From: JBJTUH01 sp044346175
GTDB taxonomy: Bacteria; Cyanobacteriota; Vampirovibrionia; Vampirovibrionales; JAJTHC01
DNA length: 59,568 nucleotides
Direction: 5' to 3'
Assembly: GCA_044346175.1 (NCBI GenBank)
Contig: JBIIZQ010000013.1
Coordinates: 1-59,568, forward strand
The position numbers were made by a program, and so were the translations under genes. Below, piece after piece: positions 18,091 to 26,239 of the stretch. Position 1 is the stretch's first letter, and the number at the start of each line of letters is the position of its first letter. The notes under the pieces were generated by a model, which searched no databases, had not been told where the DNA came from, and saw only the letters and a list, made by a program, of their open reading frames with translations.

Positions 18091-19599
18091 ATGGATATAC
18101 GCTCTATGCTCACTTTTACGCCTCAAACGCATGATAAAATTTTCCAGACAGGTTCTGTCTTCAAAAGTTTGGCTATCTTTTTAGCACTCAGTGTACTTTG
18201 TGGAGCGAGGATAGCTTTTGCTCAAGAAGCCGTACTAAACGACACCCAAGATGTAGCGGTTCATGTCACCCCACTGCCCAAAGCAAAGCATGCGGGGCTT
18301 GCTGGGATTGCAACCAAAGCCCTTGCCCTTGGTAGCAAACCGCTTTACCCAACAGGTGTTCTTTATGACCCTCATCCTTCGGAACCTCTAGGCAATCGTA
18401 CGCCTCTCATTATTATGCCCGGTCGTGCGCAAGAGGCGCATAAAAATGCTTGGTGGGAAAAACTGAACCAGAATTGGTTGGCGGCAAAGCACCAAAGTAC
18501 AACCCCTAATGTGTATACGCTGTATAAGCCTTACGTCTATCTTTTTAACTCCCGAGAACATCTCGAACCCATGACCAAACGCTTTAATGAAGCGTTTAAT
18601 GCACTCGCACGACAGTTACCCAGTGGTCGTGGTGTCAGTGTGGTATCCTATAGCTTGGGCGGACTCCTCCTTGAGGAGGCATGGGTACAAAATCCGACCT
18701 TTCAATCTCGTGTGACCGATGCCTATGCCATCGCTGTGCCTTTTGGAGGGTCTCCGATGTTTCATGAGAGCTGGTTTACACACCATTTAAAGCGTCCACT
18801 TCCCACAATGGTTCGTAGCCCGATACGTAAAAAATTCGATGTCCTCGGATTACAAGGATACCTTAGAGGGCGTAACAACCTGATTCGTATGATGTATGTT
18901 CACCCTGAACTGGATCAGAACCTACCCCCTATCACGCATACCCCTGTCATTGACCTTACAAAACCCATCAAAAAGCCAATGGATACCGCCACACCCAGTA
19001 GAAGTTACTACGCTTGGTTGGATATGCCTCACACACCGCAAGCCGTCTCCCCTGTGGCAGGTCTTAAAGCACGCCTCACGGTATATGGAAGCTATCTTCC
19101 CCATATGCAAGCCCCCGCACAAACCGAGCTTGGTAAACAACGCTATGCAATCAAACACTCGGTAGGGCAGCGTCTGCTACTACTCCCTTTCACCTTGCCC
19201 TACAAGCTCATCAATAGCAGTGCTTTGCCCCTATACGGTAGTAATGTTCATCGTACCTTTGCGTATGGCAATAAAACCCTCCGCAGTTTACCTTATCAGG
19301 GAGAAGGTACCGCTCACCCTTACCGTCTCAACGATGGCTTTTTGAGCTTGGCGAGTGCCTTGTACTTACCTCCGAGTGCAAAAAATATCCCGCCCTCTAC
19401 AAGTGTTTCTGAGATTGCTACCCATGCGGATGTCAAGCATATCCGTATTTTTGAAGGCGTGGACCATGTTGACCTTGGACATTACCGTTTAAATAAAAAG
19501 TACCTCCTCACGCAAGATATTCTTGAACAGGCACATCCAGCTCAAACCCCCTTGATGTGGCTCTTTGAAGACCTTGTACACGCTAAAACCATGAAGTAG
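18091..19599 (+). CDS. Secreted alpha/beta-hydrolase (lipase/esterase-like)
   Basis: From ATG 18091 the product has a typical Sec signal peptide: a charged N-region, a hydrophobic core (LAIFLALSVLCGA) and a likely cleavage after AFA before QEA. The mature part has an oxyanion-type strand LIIMPGRA, a nucleophile elbow SYSLGGL (Ser188) and a His candidate in EGVDHVDLGHY near the C-terminus. LNDGFLSLAS may carry the acidic residue. This is a lipase/esterase-like hydrolase of about 500 residues; substrate unknown. The open frame extends upstream to 18010, overlapping the transporter gene, but the signal peptide favours 18091. Confidence 0.75.
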   Translation: MDIRSMLTFTPQTHDKIFQTGSVFKSLAIFLALSVLCGARIAFAQEAVLNDTQDVAVHVTPLPKAKHAGLAGIATKALALGSKPLYPTGVLYDPHPSEPLGNRTPLIIMPGRAQEAHKNAWWEKLNQNWLAAKHQSTTPNVYTLYKPYVYLFNSREHLEPMTKRFNEAFNALARQLPSGRGVSVVSYSLGGLLLEEAWVQNPTFQSRVTDAYAIAVPFGGSPMFHESWFTHHLKRPLPTMVRSPIRKKFDVLGLQGYLRGRNNLIRMMYVHPELDQNLPPITHTPVIDLTKPIKKPMDTATPSRSYYAWLDMPHTPQAVSPVAGLKARLTVYGSYLPHMQAPAQTELGKQRYAIKHSVGQRLLLLPFTLPYKLINSSALPLYGSNVHRTFAYGNKTLRSLPYQGEGTAHPYRLNDGFLSLASALYLPPSAKNIPPSTSVSEIATHADVKHIRIFEGVDHVDLGHYRLNKKYLLTQDILEQAHPAQTPLMWLFEDLVHAKTMK

Positions 19600-19730
19600 C
19601 ACTCATGGCTTATAGGGAGGGTTTATTTTAGGTGCAGGGTGACAGTATGTGTTTACCTTTTTTCTGTTCTTCTTTTTTTTCTGTTCTTCTTTGACACTCT
19701 AAAATAAACACGCCCAACTTGCACAAGGGC

Positions 19731-19759
19731 TTGTGGTTTAAGCGAATGGTTGTTATGAT
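19731..19759 (+). promoter_or_regulatory. Candidate sigma-70 promoter for tmRNA
   Basis: TTGTGG (19731-19736) and TATGAT (19754-19759) are separated by exactly 17 bases, about 60 bp upstream of the mature tmRNA 5' end. This leaves a leader that would be removed by 5' processing. Based on consensus match only. Confidence 0.4.
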
Positions 19760-19819
19760 GAGTTTACGGCTGTGCTTTACGGTATTGCCTCGCATAGCGT
19801 TCTTTGAAAAAATGATAAT

Positions 19820-20254
19820 GGGGTCGATTTGGATTTGACAGGGTGCAGACTGAGACTTGTTGCACGTCGGGGAGGCTGTCCCCGTTACTAAAAGTCAAAA
19901 CCATTAAATGCCAACGAGAACAAAGTGGTCCGAGTCAACTTCGGTGCCGCCCGCCTCGCCGCTTAATTAACCTAACAGACCATTATACTCTGTTAGCTAG
20001 TTAACTGGCTGCTTATAAAAGCCAGCATGCCGTTTTTATAAGCCACCCACGTATGCCGTCCTGTGGTCGTGTACCCATGCACCCATAGTATGTACCCTTA
20101 TGGGTCGTCTTGAGGATGACGCAAAACCCTCTTAGTGATTGATACTGTTGTGTCTTTATCGGGTCAATCATGACATTCAACCCAAGCCACTAAGCGTGTA
20201 GACGCAGGTTAGGGTCCACTCTGGACGAGGGTTCGAATCCCTCCGACTCCACCA
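19820..20254 (+). ncRNA. ssrA: tmRNA (SsrA), one-piece
   Basis: Transfer-messenger RNA that rescues stalled ribosomes. The 5' GGGGTCG pairs with CGACTCC before ACCA at the 3' end; CCA is encoded. The T-arm GGGTTCGAATCCC is at about 20229-20241. The tag frame starts with GCC at 19910 and reads ANENKVVRVNFGAARLAA to TAA at 19964-19966, followed in frame by a second TAA at 19968-19970 shifted by one base. The 435-nt continuous gene is the one-piece type, unlike the permuted two-piece tmRNA of Alphaproteobacteria. Identification is secure. Confidence 0.95.
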
Positions 20255-20333
20255 TTTTCTCATTTTTTATCTATTATTGGTTATCACGAAAAGCTTTAGC
20301 CTTTGGCAAAGTGCTTCTACAGGAGTGTTTTGA

Positions 20334-21383
20334 ATGCTTGCTTATGGCAATGTCCTTAGTACCCAGTCTTTTCAAGTGGGTTATCTAGGGCCTGAGTGTT
20401 CGCATTCTCATCAAGCCTTACAAACGCTCTGGACACAGTGCCTTGCCCCCTTTTTTCACACACAGGAAGCTCCTAAAGGGATTCAATTACATCCTACCTC
20501 CATGGCGGGTATTCCTGAACTGGTGCAGGCTGTGAAACAAGCATCGTTATCCATGGGGCTTGTGCCTTATGAAAATAGTCTTGAGGGAAGTGTACGAGAG
20601 AGTTTGGAAGAAGTCTTTTTTTTGCGGGAACCACTTGAGGATGCTTTAACATCGCCAGCTCCTGAAGTAGCACGTTTAGTGCCTATTTTAGAGTTTTCAA
20701 CCCGTATTGAGCATTGTCTTGCCGTGCATCCAGCCTTTGCCCCTAAAGACCTGACGGGGATAACCGTGGCATCGCACCCGATGGCATTTCGGCAAAGTCG
20801 CCACACCTTGAAGGCGTATTTGGGATACTTACCGATGTTCCAAGTAGCGAGTTCTACTTCTGCCGCTGCTTATGCGTTAAGCCAATACCCTGATGAGGCA
20901 CCTGAGGTGCATACTCGTGCAGTAGTATGTTCCAAGTTGGCAGTCGATACTTATGGGTTAAAATGCTTGCAAGCTCCTGTGAATGATGAGCCTTGGAACG
21001 AAACCCGTTTTATCCTTTTGGCAAGTGGGGCGGTGGCTCAGTATGCTGAAGACTGGCTGCGTGGCACATTTGAGGCGTTGTCTGTGAAGGCTAACATCTC
21101 TGAAGCGTCTATGAGTTGGAAGTTTCCTCTTTGTGTACGTCTCAAAAATCGTATTGGGGTATTGGCAGACTGTTTACAAATTTTTTCACAGCAAGGGCTT
21201 GACCTCACTCGTATTGAGTCCGTACCTCTCAGACGTAGTTTAGGTGAGTATCGCTTTCATATTGATGTTGCTTTCCCTTCACAGCCTTCGCAGACACAGC
21301 GTCAACGCTTATTGGATGCTCTCCATGCCTTTTGTCTGGAAGTACAATGGTTGGAACCCTTTATATGTTTAGGGCAGCTCTAA
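20334..21383 (+). CDS. pheA: Prephenate dehydratase (PheA, PDT-ACT)
   Basis: Converts prephenate to phenylpyruvate for phenylalanine synthesis in the cytosol. The catalytic PDT domain (about 10-230) has VGYLGPECSHSHQA, GLVPYENSLEGSV and the signature NETRFILL (the TRF motif). The ACT regulatory domain (about 260-345) has RIGVLADCLQIFSQQGLDLTRIES and GEYRFHIDV, and normally binds phenylalanine for feedback inhibition. At 349 residues it is longer than standalone PDTs (~280), through insertions, and there is no chorismate mutase domain. It directly follows tmRNA on the same strand. Confidence 0.93.
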   Translation: MLAYGNVLSTQSFQVGYLGPECSHSHQALQTLWTQCLAPFFHTQEAPKGIQLHPTSMAGIPELVQAVKQASLSMGLVPYENSLEGSVRESLEEVFFLREPLEDALTSPAPEVARLVPILEFSTRIEHCLAVHPAFAPKDLTGITVASHPMAFRQSRHTLKAYLGYLPMFQVASSTSAAAYALSQYPDEAPEVHTRAVVCSKLAVDTYGLKCLQAPVNDEPWNETRFILLASGAVAQYAEDWLRGTFEALSVKANISEASMSWKFPLCVRLKNRIGVLADCLQIFSQQGLDLTRIESVPLRRSLGEYRFHIDVAFPSQPSQTQRQRLLDALHAFCLEVQWLEPFICLGQL

Positions 21384-21548
21384 GCTAAGCGTTGTTGTCA
21401 TTTACTTTAGCGTAAGTAGCACGAAAAATAGCCTTATTTGTTTTTATTAAAGTATCGCACTAAGCTTAGAGCTTGTAGGAGAGGCTCTTATCTTGTTTGC
21501 TGATAGTATCTATGTGTGTGTGCATCTAACTCAGGAGATATCACAAGT

Positions 21549-21920
21549 ATGATGAATAGTTATCAGGTTGCTCAGAATGTGCGTCCTCTTCATAAACCCG
21601 TTTCAGGACCTTTTAATCCAAAACCTTTTACCAAAACAGGACAATGTATTGAAGGGATTCGTCAAGCTCAAGCAGGTGCCACGGTGTCAGGTGCTTCTGC
21701 AACGATTGGCTTAGGAGGTATGCGTAGTAATGCAGCACCGATTACGACTCCTGTAGGGGTAGGGGGATATGTAGGGGGTAAGGTTGTACAAAGTAGAGGT
21801 ACCAATCAAATGTCAGTGACATGCCCTGCTGAAGTGAATCGTCGCCGAGGGGTTGAGACTTACCCTGGAGTGCCAACGCCCATGGATAGTGGGTATGGTA
21901 ATGGTGGACTACCCCGCTAA
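21549..21920 (+). CDS. Small Gly/Pro-rich protein of unknown function
   Basis: A 123-residue product from ATGATG at 21549, which has CAGGAGA about 10 bases upstream. The longer frame from GTG 21516 would place this Shine-Dalgarno inside the gene, so I reject it. The sequence is rich in Gly, Val, Thr and Pro (PITTPVGVGGYVGGKVVQS), with two Cys and no membrane helix or signal peptide. Unknown. Its last 12 bases overlap the convergent nrdG end. The leader CTCAGGAGATA is nearly the same as that of the 52-residue gene at 44948. Confidence 0.6.
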   Translation: MMNSYQVAQNVRPLHKPVSGPFNPKPFTKTGQCIEGIRQAQAGATVSGASATIGLGGMRSNAAPITTPVGVGGYVGGKVVQSRGTNQMSVTCPAEVNRRRGVETYPGVPTPMDSGYGNGGLPR

Positions 21921-22526
21921 TACGCTTTTGGGTGGCACGTAGGTTTGAAACCTAGGGCGTTGCCCAAGATGTTCAAGGCAAAAAGCCTCAATAGCTTGCT
22001 GTTGAGGCTTTACGCATGGTGCAAGCGTGGTACGCAATTCGTAGGGAATACCGTAATATTGTGCGTACTTCACACACTGTTGGATACGTTGAAGGTATCG
22101 AGAGGCAGGCATAGGGGCAAGACCTAAAATGTGAGAGGTATTCTCAATACACTTTACATCGAAACTCCACGCATCAATGAGTCCTCTTTGTCCTGCCTGC
22201 TGTACCCATACAGGGTGTTGTGCATTTGTAAACACCTTGGTTTTGAGACCAAGATGTTTACAATACTGAAGGGCTTCCATGAGAGATTCTCCATGGAGGG
22301 TGGGTTCTCCTCCTAAAAATACGATGGCTTCGTGCATGGGGGTGAGTACTTCAGGCAGCCAAGTTTGAAGTCGTCCTATATCTTGAGGGTGTGGGGTCAT
22401 GTTCCCCAAGTGGTCGTCATTATGGCAAAACGAACACCTGAGGTTACATCCCCTTGAGAACACACTTAGGGCATGATAAGGAATATACTCTTGGAAACAA
22501 TCCAAAATAGCAGAAGCAATGTGCAT
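21909..22526 (-). CDS. nrdG: Anaerobic ribonucleotide reductase activase NrdG-like radical SAM protein
   Basis: Radical SAM enzyme that installs the glycyl radical on NrdD. From ATG 22526, the cluster-binding motif CNLRCSFC has Cys27, Cys31 and Cys34 (CxxxCxxC). VFLGGEPTLH is the SAM-contacting GGEP motif, and FDVKC follows. 205 residues is in the normal range for this group. The frame extends upstream into nrdD, but ATG 22526 lies 1 base after the nrdD stop codon (22528-22530), indicating translational coupling. Other radical SAM activases share these motifs; the neighbour makes NrdG most likely. Confidence 0.88.
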   Translation of the reverse strand: MHIASAILDCFQEYIPYHALSVFSRGCNLRCSFCHNDDHLGNMTPHPQDIGRLQTWLPEVLTPMHEAIVFLGGEPTLHGESLMEALQYCKHLGLKTKVFTNAQHPVWVQQAGQRGLIDAWSFDVKCIENTSHILGLAPMPASRYLQRIQQCVKYAQYYGIPYELRTTLAPCVKPQQQAIEAFCLEHLGQRPRFQTYVPPKSVLAG

Positions 22527-22527
22527 A

Positions 22528-24852
22528 CTAGCAAGGGGTTTCAGGCACAAGTTGTGAGGGTGTAAGCTGGGTACTACTGTAGAAAACACGTTTGTGCCAT
22601 TCAATATCTCGTCTTACAGGAGTCCACGCATCAATAAAGCTTAGAAAGCCCACCACTCGTGTGGCTTGGCGTGTTACTTCGCCCTCACAGATGGGACACG
22701 TCTCTTGCCACCCCATCCAGTAGTGCTGATGTTTGCATTGCGAAAACACACGGTTAAGGGCAAAGTAAACCACACCAGTATCTTTTGCATAACGGAGTAA
22801 GCGTCTCATTTGGCTACTGGGAATACTCTCATTATCGTGGTAGTTTAAATGGCAAATCGCCCCGCCTGACGTAAGTTGGTCAAAGTGTCCTTGAATCCGA
22901 AGACGGTCGTATACACTGCATGACGTGATGAGAGGTACGTATTGATTACTATAAACCTCCCACGCTTGTGGGTTATAGCCTTGGAGTGTGTCGAGCTTTG
23001 CGAGTCGTACGGCAACGGTTTCTCCAGGAATCTGCTCCAAGTTATACCGAGTGCTATGAATCCCCGTGAGATGCGTTTCGGAGGCTTGCCAAGCCTCCAT
23101 GGTATCACGGATGGTTTCCATCAAGCCCGTGAGGACTTCAAGTCCCTCAGGAGTACGTATATCCAAGCCTTTGTGCTGAAGATACTCGTAGGTGCCGATG
23201 ATGCCTACTGTGGAGTATTGTCGTTGTAGGTGCATCCACTCACTGGTATAGAGGGGAAGATCCCCGTTAAGAATACGGGTTTTAACCAAGGTACGATGTG
23301 CAAATAAGATATGATGCACTAGTTGAAGGTTTTCAAGTAAGCGTTCAGGATGGATAGCCTCAAGCTGTGCGAGTCTTGGTAAGTTGAGTCCGCACACTCG
23401 ATGACTCCCAATGCTTAATCCGCCTACACCAAAAGAATGATGATAGCCCTCTTGGAGAGGCATCTTAACGTCTTGGTTGATAGGTGTTGCGGTAGCGTGC
23501 AACGGATTGAATTGATTCCGTAAACGGCAACAACTACTGAAGCTATCGGGTGTACTTTGGAAGATGTTTGCCAAGCATTTTTCACGATTGGCCTCACTTG
23601 CCCACTCAACAAAGTCAGGGTCAAGATAATTGCCATGGTCATCAAGGCTAATGGCAAGGGTCATGACAGGGAAGGTGAATAAGCCCTCTTTGCCATGAAT
23701 ATCAGTGTAATATTCAAAAAAGAGTTGAGACATCCCAACACTACTTTGAATATTCACTTCCGACCCATCTGGGAACGTATACCCCTCGAAGAGGCTTTTC
23801 ATAAATCCTTCATCCATCACCGACACATTTGTAAAGGCACTTTGGGTACTTCTAAAAGGGAAGTTAAAGGAGTAAATGAGGCTTTGCCATTGGTTTTTGA
23901 CCTTATGCCATAGGTCTCGAATGGCGTGTTCTAAAATCACGTCAGAGGCCTCGTCATTTTTCGCTTGACGTAATACCTCAAGATAGTTTTCACCATGCTC
24001 CTGACGATAAAACCAGTCTAGCGATGCAAATAGAGAAGGGTAAGCAATGGCACCAGCAATTTGGTTACTGATAAAAGCCGTGGCTTGAATCACAAGCTGA
24101 ATAAAGCTATCCGACCTTTTAGGAGGGCGTATGGGCATGGTACCCTTGAAAAAGGCAAGCCCTTTTTCAAGGAGTGGTGCAAGGTCAAAGCTGTAACAAT
24201 AACTGGTTGAAAAATGATGAAGGTCGTTTACAAATAACTCACCGCACAACACACGTTCAAGGGCGAGGTCTGCGAGTTCGTTTGTAAAACACTTACTGAC
24301 CCATTTGTGCATTAAATAGAGTGCATTTAGCTTATGAATCGCTTTGGAACTTTCAGGGATATACTGAACAATGCTTTTATCATTGACATTGGCATTGCCA
24401 TCTACAGAAACATCCGCAACACTTGCTGATTTTTGAAAGAATGCTTTTGAAAAGCTTGTAATATCAAGGTTTTCCGTAGCGATACCATGAATTTGAAATA
24501 CTTCAGGTGGTAGGGTTTCTTGTAACTTACGGAAACAGGTCAAAAACCGTTTTGAGAACTTGTGACGAATGTAAAACCCATGGGCAAGGGGTGTCATATC
24601 ATAATCATCGTGTGGAAAGCTTTCAGGAGCGGGGACATGTGTCATACCCTCCAGTAACAAATGGGCTTCCTTGACAGGCGTATGCTTGACCTGAATGTTA
24701 ATCGGACAACATGCACCTGCCTGTTCCCAAAGGCTTTCCATGACCGAGCCATAGTCCTCTTCTACTGGCGTTATCTTTTGGGGTGCCTGCATTTTATCAT
24801 GAGCTTGTAGTAGGGTTGTAGAGTTTTGGGGTTTATAGGGAGATGACATCAT
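22528..24852 (-). CDS. nrdD: Anaerobic ribonucleoside-triphosphate reductase NrdD
   Basis: Class III, oxygen-sensitive glycyl-radical reductase making deoxynucleotides. 774 residues, typical length. The C-terminal glycyl-radical loop is TRQATRVVGFL with Gly735. Just before it is a metal-site-like region C-x13-CPIC. I count three Cys rather than the usual four, with adjacent His residues. GICHLN-type SGGAICHLNYHD and LNLPRLAQLEA are further reductase elements. It is followed immediately by nrdG. Presence of class III RNR points to growth without oxygen for at least part of the life cycle. Confidence 0.93.
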   Translation of the reverse strand: MMSSPYKPQNSTTLLQAHDKMQAPQKITPVEEDYGSVMESLWEQAGACCPINIQVKHTPVKEAHLLLEGMTHVPAPESFPHDDYDMTPLAHGFYIRHKFSKRFLTCFRKLQETLPPEVFQIHGIATENLDITSFSKAFFQKSASVADVSVDGNANVNDKSIVQYIPESSKAIHKLNALYLMHKWVSKCFTNELADLALERVLCGELFVNDLHHFSTSYCYSFDLAPLLEKGLAFFKGTMPIRPPKRSDSFIQLVIQATAFISNQIAGAIAYPSLFASLDWFYRQEHGENYLEVLRQAKNDEASDVILEHAIRDLWHKVKNQWQSLIYSFNFPFRSTQSAFTNVSVMDEGFMKSLFEGYTFPDGSEVNIQSSVGMSQLFFEYYTDIHGKEGLFTFPVMTLAISLDDHGNYLDPDFVEWASEANREKCLANIFQSTPDSFSSCCRLRNQFNPLHATATPINQDVKMPLQEGYHHSFGVGGLSIGSHRVCGLNLPRLAQLEAIHPERLLENLQLVHHILFAHRTLVKTRILNGDLPLYTSEWMHLQRQYSTVGIIGTYEYLQHKGLDIRTPEGLEVLTGLMETIRDTMEAWQASETHLTGIHSTRYNLEQIPGETVAVRLAKLDTLQGYNPQAWEVYSNQYVPLITSCSVYDRLRIQGHFDQLTSGGAICHLNYHDNESIPSSQMRRLLRYAKDTGVVYFALNRVFSQCKHQHYWMGWQETCPICEGEVTRQATRVVGFLSFIDAWTPVRRDIEWHKRVFYSSTQLTPSQLVPETPC

Positions 24853-25195
24853 TGCAGTGGTTTCGCCTTAAAAAATCGGGAGGTAAACGTCAGGAAGTGA
24901 TGAGCTGCTTCCTATAAAATATCCAAACACGCAAGCCCAAATAATGGCTTGTTTGAAATAAACCAGCCACTTACTTTAAAAATAGGAGGGGTGCCTCTGT
25001 TCTGTTAAGAAAGAATGATAGAACTAAATATTGGTTCTCAAATATCCAATCGCCATGTTCTATTATAGGACTTGCCTCTGGAGATAGCAAGTTTTTTTTA
25101 ACTCTAACTAGATAAAGCCAAACCAGACGAAACCCCTCTCTTTAAAAGAGAGGGGTTTGTCGAGAGGTCAAAGTTTAAGTATGAGACGTAATCGT
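24853..25195. other. Intergenic region between pilO and nrdD
   Basis: 343 bp. It holds the pilO terminator hairpin (25130-25158) and the nrdD 5' region. I see no further gene, RNA or conserved palindrome. NrdR-box-like pairs were not recognised. Confidence 0.5.
25130..25158 (-). terminator. Hairpin downstream of pilO
   Basis: AAACCCCTCTCTTT pairs perfectly (14 bp) with AAAGAGAGGGGTTT around a single A, 38 bp after the pilO stop. On the minus strand the helix ends in TTT and continues CGTC, so the U-tract is short. Confidence 0.7.
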
Positions 25196-26164
25196 TTAGG
25201 CAGGAGGTGTTGAGGGTTCGCTGGAAGAAGCTGATGTGTCACCTGAACCCGATGCGTCACCTGAAGCTTCATCCAAGGTGCCTTCTTCTACGTCAGCATA
25301 TTGGTTCGCTAAAGACTCTTCTACCAGATAAAGCGTAATGGTTGCCTGCATCACAACAGGACGCTTCATATCGGTAAAGTTTTGAGCGTTTGAACTTGTA
25401 TCATCATCCCCTGAAGCATTGCTACTGTTGTTTTGATACTCCACAGTAGGATGCACAGAAGCCAATTGATTGAAAAACTTAACGTCATTGACACGCAATA
25501 ATTCAGGCCATTCCGTGAGCTTTTGAACGAACCCTAAAATGTTAGTATAATCACCTCGGAAGGAGACTCTGTAGCTTAGTGTACGAACTTGGGCAATGGT
25601 TTGGAACTTTTTAAGCTCTTTTTTGAAAGCCTCTTTTGGGTCTTTTTTAGCCCCTTTTTTCTTAGCGCTGGGGGTTGCCGAGGGGTCTTTGGCACCTTCC
25701 GTAGTGGCTGATGCGTCAGCATTGGCATCAGGTGTTGTATTAGCAGCGGCGGTGTCTTCAGGCGGTTTACTGGGCTCGGGGGCTGGTGTTACCCCTGTAT
25801 CCACTTCTTGAACGGGGCGCATGGAAATAAGAACATTGCCACTTTGATGAAGCACATTGATGAGGTCTTTCATTGTCGACTTCACTTTTGCTTCATACTC
25901 GTTTTCTTTATAGGTGCCTATCTTGATGTTCGCTCCTGTGCCTCTGAGGGCTTTGAGGTTGGCTAAGTCGGCATTGAGTTCTGTAATTTCTTTTTGTTGC
26001 CCATCTACTTCTTGTCGTGTTTTAGCCACACGGTCATTCGCAGCAGTTGCTTCATTGATGGCACCTTCTAGTCCTAGCATCCAGCTAATCCCTAAAATTG
26101 CACCAAACACCACAACGGGTATAAGTGCCGCCCGACCACTTGAGCCATTATCAGACATCATCAT
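25196..26164 (-). CDS. pilO: PilO-like type IV pilus alignment protein
   Basis: Inner-membrane protein expected to pair with PilN in the pilus alignment subcomplex. One N-terminal membrane helix (about 10-27, AALIPVVVFGAILGISWML) is followed by a coiled coil (about 30-68, VAKTRQEVDGQQKEITELNA) and a periplasmic part. The PilO ferredoxin-like region appears split by a low-complexity Pro/Ala/Asp/Lys insertion (about 118-170, GAKDPSATPSAKKKGAKK). The C-terminus is Ser/Asp/Gly-rich. The ATGATGATG start has AAAGGA 9 bases upstream. It lies 75 bp after the pilM-pilN gene on the same strand. Assignment rests on topology and context more than on residues. Confidence 0.75.
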   Translation of the reverse strand: MMMSDNGSSGRAALIPVVVFGAILGISWMLGLEGAINEATAANDRVAKTRQEVDGQQKEITELNADLANLKALRGTGANIKIGTYKENEYEAKVKSTMKDLINVLHQSGNVLISMRPVQEVDTGVTPAPEPSKPPEDTAAANTTPDANADASATTEGAKDPSATPSAKKKGAKKDPKEAFKKELKKFQTIAQVRTLSYRVSFRGDYTNILGFVQKLTEWPELLRVNDVKFFNQLASVHPTVEYQNNSSNASGDDDTSSNAQNFTDMKRPVVMQATITLYLVEESLANQYADVEEGTLDEASGDASGSGDTSASSSEPSTPPA

Positions 26165-26239
26165 AGTATAAGAGTCCTTTACTTATGCAAATCATACGAC
26201 ATTGAAAGAAATGAATGGGTGTGCCTCAAAAATCGAGAC

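Noticed and set aside
24853..25195. Riboswitch upstream of nrdD (such as a cobalamin element)
   Set aside because: No conserved box or multi-helix structure was recognised; only a simple terminator belonging to pilO.
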